DNA from: Saprospiraceae bacterium
GTDB lineage: Bacteria > Bacteroidota > Bacteroidia > Chitinophagales > Saprospiraceae
NCBI GenBank assembly: GCA_016708265.1
Contig: JADJGA010000010.1
Coordinates: forward strand, 1-59,672
Reading direction: 5' to 3'
Length of the DNA stretch: 59,672 bases
Shown: positions 53,401 to 59,672 of the stretch, one piece after another
How positions within the stretch are numbered: the first letter of the stretch is position 1
Layout: each line of letters begins with the position of its first letter
Program-made: the position numbers and the translations under genes
Notes under the pieces: model-generated
Told to the model about the DNA's origin: nothing
The model's database searches: none
Seen by the model: the letters and a program-made list of their open reading frames with translations, nothing else

Positions 53401-56400
53401 ATTCTGTGATCCTGAGAACATACAAGCAAGGACAAAAGCATATATCTGCGAATCAGACATAGCAGTACCTGTTTTAAATTGTTTGAAAGATAATTGTGAT
53501 GCATTTCCAAAATGGTGGGTAACTACTAATGCTGGAAAATTGGTAGGCGACAAAAACCTTAATGGATATGTTGACTGGAATGAGACATGGTATGTAGTAG
53601 AGTACCAGTGGGACAATACAGTTTATGTTATCATGCAATAGACAACTGTGGCAACGAAGCTACAAAATGTGTAACAATGACAGTAATCGACGGAGTACCA
53701 CCGATACCTGTATGTGAGCAGTTCAAGCAAGTATCACTGACAGGTTACGGACATGCAAAAGTATATGCTGATGCATATGATTCAGGTTCATTTGACAATT
53801 GCAACCCTGTATGGTTCAAGGTATTGAGAGTAAATGCTGACTTGGTATATGACGGAGGATGTCCTGATTTGAATGGAGACGACAATCCCAAAGACAGCTA
53901 CTAATGATGTATGGTATGATGACGAAGTATATTTCTGCGAAGATGTAGGAAAACAAGTTTGGTATCGATGAGGTATTTGACAAGAATCCTGGAGTAGGAC
54001 CTGTAAATCCAAGTAGAATGTTACCTGGAGGAGACCTTTACGGACATTACAATGATTGCTGGAACATGACACTTATTGAGTGTAAGATACCACCGGTATT
54101 GACATGCCCTGAAATCACAATCACATGTGAAGAGAGCTTAGATCCTAATGACAATGCTAAATTATGGCCTGGCGTTGTAAGCCTGTGCGGGTAGAATTAG
54201 AATACAAAGACAGCAGGGACAACAGCACATGCCGGAGCAAACATAACAAGGACATGGACAGCTACGGGATGTGATAAGACCACAACATGCAAACAGACTA
54301 TTAAAGTTATTGGAACAACACCATTTGATCCATGTACGATAGTATTCCCAAGTGATAAGCAGACACATTGCCAGCGGATTTACCAGACGGAGAAACCAAC
54401 ATGGGATGAGGAATCCATGTAATGTAATAACATCAGAGATCATCAACGAAGACACATTCAAATTTGTAGATGGTGCATGTTATAAGATAATTAGAGAGTG
54501 GGCAGTTATAGACTGGTGTGTATACAAGCCAAATACCGGAGCTGAAGATAATTTTAGATCCAGTAACAAGTGCAAAGAAATTCAACTGCAACACATTGGT
54601 AAAAACGGATACTACAGATATACACAGATATTGAAGGTAGTAGACTTGATACCGACGATTGCGGTAGAAGATCAAGTGTATAGGAACTACAGATTATTAT
54701 GCATACAATGTAGAGATGAAGGCAACTGCATCAGACACATGTAATACAAATGAAGAATACTGGTGGAAATATAAAGTTGAGAATTTGGATTGTGTATGAG
54801 CCTATACAGGTATCATACAACTATTTGCCAAAGCCAACAGGAGCAGCAGTAGGCAAGAGAAGTCTTGACAAATTAGACAAAGTAAAAGAAGCGAAATTAG
54901 TATTGTTGAATCCGGCGATAGCAGGACACTCCTAAAGTCACATGGACAGTAGGAGACGGCTGCGGAAATGCAACTACGAAAGAGCAGTATTTTACAATAG
55001 CAGACAAAGCACCGACACCGGTAATGGTAGACATAGCAACAGCGGTAATGGAGAATGGCATGGTAGAATTGAAAGCAAGATGGTTTGACAAAGGCGGATG
55101 CGGAGACGGATGTATCTCATCATTTGACAATTGTTCAGATGATACAGAATTGTACTTCACATTTACACCTATGATACCGAACTTATGGGTAGAACCTACA
55201 AAATGGGCAAATCAGTTTTGCACAGTACGGAAGAACTTCTTTGATCCAACTACAGGAGCAATCAGCACAGAGGCTAAGTTCTTACTTGGAACAGCACATG
55301 CATGGTATCCACAGAGCAGGTCATCAAGCGGAGTATGGTTGTGTGATTATGTAGCGGAATCAAACTACTACAAGACAGTACAGATATATGTATGGGATCA
55401 GTTTGCATTGGATGCAGATTGTGATGATAAGAACTATGATTTTGCTAACGTGATAGTAAACTTCAACCATTGCGGATCAGATCCTAAGCCATTGGTAGCA
55501 GGAAATGTTCCATTGGAGAATATGACAATGAAAGCAACATATGATGAAGGATTCTTCACAACGATGACAAAAGACGGATCATACAGTGTAGGAGTAAACG
55601 CTAATGAGGCATACAAAGTATCAGGAACTAAAGATACAGACTTCCTGAACGGAGTAACAACATTAGACCTTGTAATCATTCAGAAATACCTAGAGGCTTG
55701 AAGAGCATTACAGATGGTAAGTTACTACTTGCAGCAGACATCAACGATAACGAGGAGGTAACAGCTGCAGACTTACTGGAAGCAAGAAAGTTATTCTTGG
55801 CACAAAAGAGATTCACAAACAATTCTTGGATTGCAGTAGATCCACAGACAAATTCAAAGAGAAGGCGTTTACAGTTGGAACGACAAATGTAAGCGGAATT
55901 GATTTGATGTAGTTAAGATAGGAGATATGAACAAGACAGCGAATCGCTTGAGAAGGAAGTTCAAACAGTGTAAGGTTGATGCTTGATGATGCGAATGTAA
56001 AAGCTGGACAGATAGTAGAGATACCATTCTATGCAGAAGACTTTACAGGAGTATACGGAGCACAATTCACGATGAATCTATCAGGCACATTAGAGGAATT
56101 AGTATCAGGCGGACTTGATATCAAGGAGCAACTACAATGTAGTAATGGTAATTTGATAGTAAGCTTTAATGATGCAAAAAAGGACTTGATGTAGCAGACG
56201 GAAGTGTACTGTTCACATTGAAAGTTAGATCGGATGTAGATGGTAACATCAGCAATGTATTGAATATCAATGACACTATATTGAGATCAGAAGTTTACAC
56301 AGGTAAAGATTTGGATATCAACAGCATAGAGATAGGATACAGGAATGTAGATGTAACATATGCATTATATCAGAACGAACCGAACCCATTTGTAAACAAA

Positions 56401-56614
56401 CAACTACAATAGGATTCGAGTTACCAACTGCTGCTAATTATACATTGACGGTATTTGATGTGACTGGAAGAGAATTGAAAGTATCGAATAGCAAAAGGAG
56501 TAGCTGGTTACAACAGTGTAACTATAGATGGAATCAGCGCTACCGGTGTTTTGACATACAGATTAGAATCAGACGATTTTCACAGCTACTAAGAAAATGG
56601 TTAACTTGAAATAA
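50410..56614 (+). CDS. Giant modular T9SS surface protein (HYR, P-domain, dockerin, cohesin)
   Basis: About 2,070 residues in at least ten frame pieces. Order: signal peptide (ends in SVFGQ); a jelly-roll-like domain (YAITLPFTFNYFGN); HYR domains (VPANMTVAMDPDICGAVV, CPEDIEVTLDPGLCS); a proprotein-convertase P-domain (about 52,540-52,960: VIVHIDHAYTGDVNVDVIAP, ASGEWKIRVWDDFPG); repeated Ig/HYR-like domains (RTWTATDASGNSTSC); a dockerin-like pair (TTLDLVIIQKYL, AADINDNEEVTAADLLEARK, 55,640-55,800); a cohesin-like domain (about 55,975-56,340); a T9SS type A sorting end (YQNEPNPF to MVNLK). It is likely a surface or secreted adhesin or scaffold. Breaks cluster after 53,640, where decay as well as error is possible. 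Confidence 0.8.
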
Positions 56615-56654
56615 TCGTTTTTATACAGTAGCCGAAGATAAATCGGTTTTGGGA

Positions 56655-56690
56655 TGGCCTCTCTTCAGAAATGAAGGGGCTTTTCCGTTA
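56655..56690 (+). terminator. Hairpin directly after the giant gene
   Basis: GCCTCTCTTCA and TGAAGGGGC can pair around GAAA with a small bulge, followed by TTTTCC. A plausible first terminator, weaker than the one at 56862. Confidence 0.45.
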
Positions 56691-56861
56691 TAAAGCCAAT
56701 CTTTCAAAGTGATTTATTGACTGTCATATTAATAGAAATGAGATTTTTATATGAAATGAATCAGGAATATGGAATTCTCTATGATGTTTTGAAAAATTTC
56801 TTGTGTTTTTGTGCTTGATTTTGTTTTCATCGGTTTAACCCGCCAATAGGCTACTGAAAGT

Positions 56862-56894
56862 AAAAGGGGAAGTGAATCATTCACTTCCCCTTTT
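56862..56894. terminator. Strong bidirectional terminator between giant gene and fumC
   Basis: AAAAGGGGAAGTGAA (56862-56876) pairs perfectly over 15 bases with TTCACTTCCCCTTTT (56880-56894); the loop is TCA. T runs follow the stem on both strands, so it can stop transcription of the plus-strand giant gene and of fumC coming from the other side. Confidence 0.85.
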
Positions 56895-56947
56895 TCAATA
56901 ATAGGATCAAGCGAAAATTGATGCTTGAACCAAAATATGATTTTCTG

Positions 56948-58335
56948 TTAACTCAGGGTTCCTACCATTTTTCTGGTCTCACCCCATTCATCAAATTCAG
57001 CTTCAGTTACATATCTAATTCCATTGCAGCAGCTTTAGTGTTTTATCTTCTGCATAGGCTTTTTAGCTATTTCTGCTGCTTTATCATATCCGATATGGGT
57101 ATTCAGCGAAGTGACCAGCATAAAGTTATTCAGATGTTCTTTGATCCTGTTGTAATTAGGTACCAGATCCATTACCAGGTGCTCTGTAAACCTCTCGACG
57201 CATCTGCAATCAGCCTTGCTGAGATAAGGAAATTATAAATTATCATCGGTTTGTAGACATTAAGTTCAAAATGGCCATTCATTTCCACCTATTCCAATTG
57301 CAACATCATTTCCCATGACCTGTGCCATAGCCATAGTCATAGCTTCCAGAGTTTGAGTTGGATTGACTTTTCCGGGCATGATTGAAGATCCTGGTTCATT
57401 GGATGGAATGATAGCTCTCCAATGCCACTTCTCGGTCCTAGGCTTAAGCATTCTGATGTCATTGGCAATTTTATAGAGAGAAACAGCTACAGTTTAAGAG
57501 CTCCATGTGATTCAACAAGGCATCTTTATTTGCAAGCAGTTCAAATTTATTTTTCACCGGTTATGAATGGCAAACCTAGTAAGTTCAGCTATTTTAACTG
57601 CAACGAGCTCTGCATATCCTTTAGGAGTATTTAATCCCGTGCCTACTGCTGTACCACCAAGAGCGAGTTCGAAGGTGGGCAGAGTGTATTTTGATAGCCC
57701 TGATACCATGGTCAATCTGGGACACACAACCTGAAGGTTCTTGTCCTACTGTCAATGGTGTAGCATCCATGAAGTGAGTTCTGCCTATCTTGACAACGTC
57801 CCATAAAAGCCTTTGATTTCTTACCGAGCTCATCTCTGAGCTGTTCAAGAGCAGGAATAGTTTTTTCTACGAGAATTTTGTATGCAGCAATATGCATTGC
57901 TGTAGGGAAGGTATCATTTGAAGATTGAGACTTATTGGCATCATCATTAGGATGTATCATTTTTTTTGCATCAGTTAGCAGGCCTCCAAGTAAGACATGA
58001 GCTCTGTTGGCAACCACTTCATTTACATTCATATTTGACTGTGTTCCTGAACCGGTTTGCCAAACGACCAAAGGAAACTGATCATCAAGTTTACGGTCGA
58101 GAATTTCATCACAGACTTTCATTATAATATCGCGTTTGTCAGAAGGGAGTACACCAAGGTCCGTATTTGCCATTGCTGAAGCTTTTTTAAGGATAGCAAA
58201 GGCTTCTATTATTTCATCCGGCATTTTCTGGCCTCCGATCTTAAAATTTTGGGATGATCTTGAGTTTGGGGCTTGCCCAGTATTTGTCAGCAGGAACGTC
58301 AACCCATTTACTGTCTTTTTTTTTCTGAATTCCAT
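56948..58335 (-). CDS. fumC: Fumarate hydratase class II
   Basis: About 463 residues, the normal length. It converts fumarate to malate in the TCA cycle. Motifs: SSQNFKIGGQKMP, TGSGTQSNMNVNEV, HPNDDANKSQSSNDTFPTA, VKIGRTHFMDATPLTVGQE, and the catalytic loop GSSIMPGKVNPTQ. The reading frame changes at least five times (N-terminal 30 residues, near 57,800, 57,700-57,450, 57,270, and in the C-terminus near 56,985), mostly in runs. Repaired, the end reads MVGTLS at 56948. The gene is more damaged than those before 50 kb, in line with the poorer sequence towards this end. Confidence 0.9.
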
Positions 58336-59160
58336 ATTTATTTTTTAGAGGATAAAATTAATAAGTGAAACAAAATTTAAAATAAGTTATTTTGTGCATT
58401 GAGCAACTTAATTTAAGATACGACAATGGGATCATTTAACAATTTCACAGTATAAAAAGTGACTTTTTTTCTCATGTTTCTAAATTGTATAACAAGAATA
58501 ATCATTTCTCAAGTGATTAATTTTTTGATTTTAGAAAATCATTCAGTAAATACTAAAGTACCAATAAATGTACAGTTTTATTTTTATAAAAACAGAGTTT
58601 CTCTTTGTTGATTTGAGGATTTTGATCCCAAGGATGGTATTAATATAGATGAGAATGTACCATTCAACAATTTCAAACCTAGAAAGGGATTATTATTTAA
58701 TCAATTTGATTTTATTTTTGATTTTTTGTGTCCCCTTCAGGGTTTCAAACAAAGACTTGTCTCAATGTTATATTAATATCAGCCTTTCGGGCTTTTTTCC
58801 CCGGCTTATAAATAAATATGTAATTAGGTTGAGTTGAAACATATCTGGAGTATTTACTCATTCTGTAATAATAATTTTCAGTAGGTTCAGTTGTTGCACA
58901 TTTTAACTTAGAATGTATAAAGCCACTTTTAAATGATGAAGATCATCTAATTTGTTTTTTTTTGAAAGGATTTCTTTGGAAAGCAATATTTCACCATTTA
59001 AATCAGTAATTCAAGTACTCTGTACTGACTGATTCAAATTCAAGATTTATTTGATTTTAGTAGGGTTAGGATATATCATGCAATCCTTATAAATTATTAT
59101 CTGTTGACAATTTTGTTTTGTCACATTCTTTCTCTATGAAATTTCATATGACTCCCAACA
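58336..59160. other. Non-coding interval near the window end
   Basis: About 825 AT-rich bases. AGCC-TTTCG-GGCTTTTTT at 58781-58798 is a weak terminator-like hairpin. No frame longer than about 60 codons has protein character. I see nothing else. Confidence 0.5.
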
Positions 59161-59672
59161 TCACTCCGGACTGTCTGTATATACATAGCATCGAAGGTGA
59201 ATTGAGTCTATAAAATCTATACCGGTATTTGGTTTTCCAAGAAGGTATCCGTTGACAGAAAAAATGCCCTCAATCAGTTTGCCAGGGTTTCCAAAGAAAA
59301 AATTTTCTTCTGAATTATTTATATTTCCAAGATGGTGTGTATATAGTATTTTTCTGACTTTACCCGCAATAAATTCATATTTGACAGAATCAATTATTGA
59401 CATGTGATCAGGATCATTTTGGAGTTATTCATGTATCATCCTTTTAAAGTGTGAAGTCACAAACAGTCAGTAAAATTCAGGTTTCCAACTTTTACAGTCG
59501 TTTCTATTAACGCTTGTAAGCATTTGAAATGATCCACTCCTGTGGCATCACCAACATGAACAAATTTTCTATTTCTGACACTTCGACCTTACCTGAGATA
59601 TCTTTATTGATTATAGTATTTTTATATAACCATAATCCTATAATTGTAATACCATTTATCACCTATATTGCC
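59161..59672 (-). pseudogene. Fragment of a secreted-type protein, frame-broken and partial
   Basis: Minus-strand pieces read GNIGDKWYYNY at the window edge, then DISGKVEVSEIENLF, and in a continuous frame of 80 codons KLIEGIFSVNGYLLGKP and IHLRCYVYTDSPE. The order GDKWYYNY ... EGI-S-NG-L ... RCY-D is the pattern I know from short extracellular proteins of Bacteroidota that often carry a T9SS tail. At least three frame changes lie between the pieces, and the start is outside the window. It may be decayed or poorly sequenced. Confidence 0.35.

Noticed and set aside
58649..58837. Small plus-strand frame of 62 codons
   Set aside because: Low-complexity, AT-driven composition, no start signal, and a terminator-like hairpin inside it.

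Overview
The window looks like a draft-quality piece of a Bacteroidota chromosome: AT-rich, gene-dense on both strands, no tRNA and no CRISPR. Phylum markers are the fused lpxC/fabZ gene, fused SecDF, an alternative complex III (act) operon, a DUF4199 protein, Lnb (DUF4105), a TPR/propeller/OmpA protein like PorE, two proteins with type IX secretion (T9SS) sorting domains, and -7 boxes of the form TAnnTTTG. The large T9SS protein joins HYR, P-domain, dockerin-like and cohesin-like modules, a style common in Saprospiria and relatives, but the class cannot be fixed from this window.

Layout. 0-4.5 kb: end of an outer-membrane barrel gene, an alpha/beta hydrolase, then lnb overlapping a diacylglycerol-kinase-like gene, behind a leader with a folded segment. 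5-12.3 kb: ndk, acetoacetyl-CoA synthetase, tpiA, secDF, a 3-methyladenine DNA glycosylase. 12.6-19.5 kb: sirtuin, nnr and a YfhO-like protein, all on minus; then a YciO/Sua5 gene on plus and dprA on minus. 19.7-24.5 kb: small barrel, rpsT with terminator, a GT2/DUF4199 pair, the PorE-like gene. 24.5-27.5 kb: lipid A operon lpxD-lpxC/fabZ-lpxA, with lpxA internally deleted. 27.8-34.8 kb: PcrA/UvrD helicase, a membrane protein, a T9SS protein with 92-residue tandem repeats, an acyl-ACP thioesterase. 35.9-44.9 kb: actABCDEF, followed by a 34-codon single-helix gene. 45-58.3 kb: TonB-type receptor, psd, RNase P RNA, a small secreted protein, a ~2,070-residue modular T9SS protein, fumC. The last 1.3 kb holds only a decayed fragment.

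How the genes fit together. lpxD/lpxC-fabZ/lpxA and lnb serve the envelope (lipid A and lipoprotein acylation), psd and the thioesterase serve lipid metabolism, and the PorE-like protein is a plausible part of the T9SS that would export the two sorting-domain proteins. The act operon encodes a quinol:electron-acceptor oxidoreductase. Its ActA carries two extra cytochrome c domains, and no terminal oxidase gene follows it.

Caution. Most long genes are interrupted by single-base indels, mostly missing bases in A, T or G runs, and conserved protein continues in the next frame. I read these as sequencing errors and give each gene one span. The exceptions that one-base errors do not explain are lpxA and possibly the densely broken stretch after about 53.6 kb.
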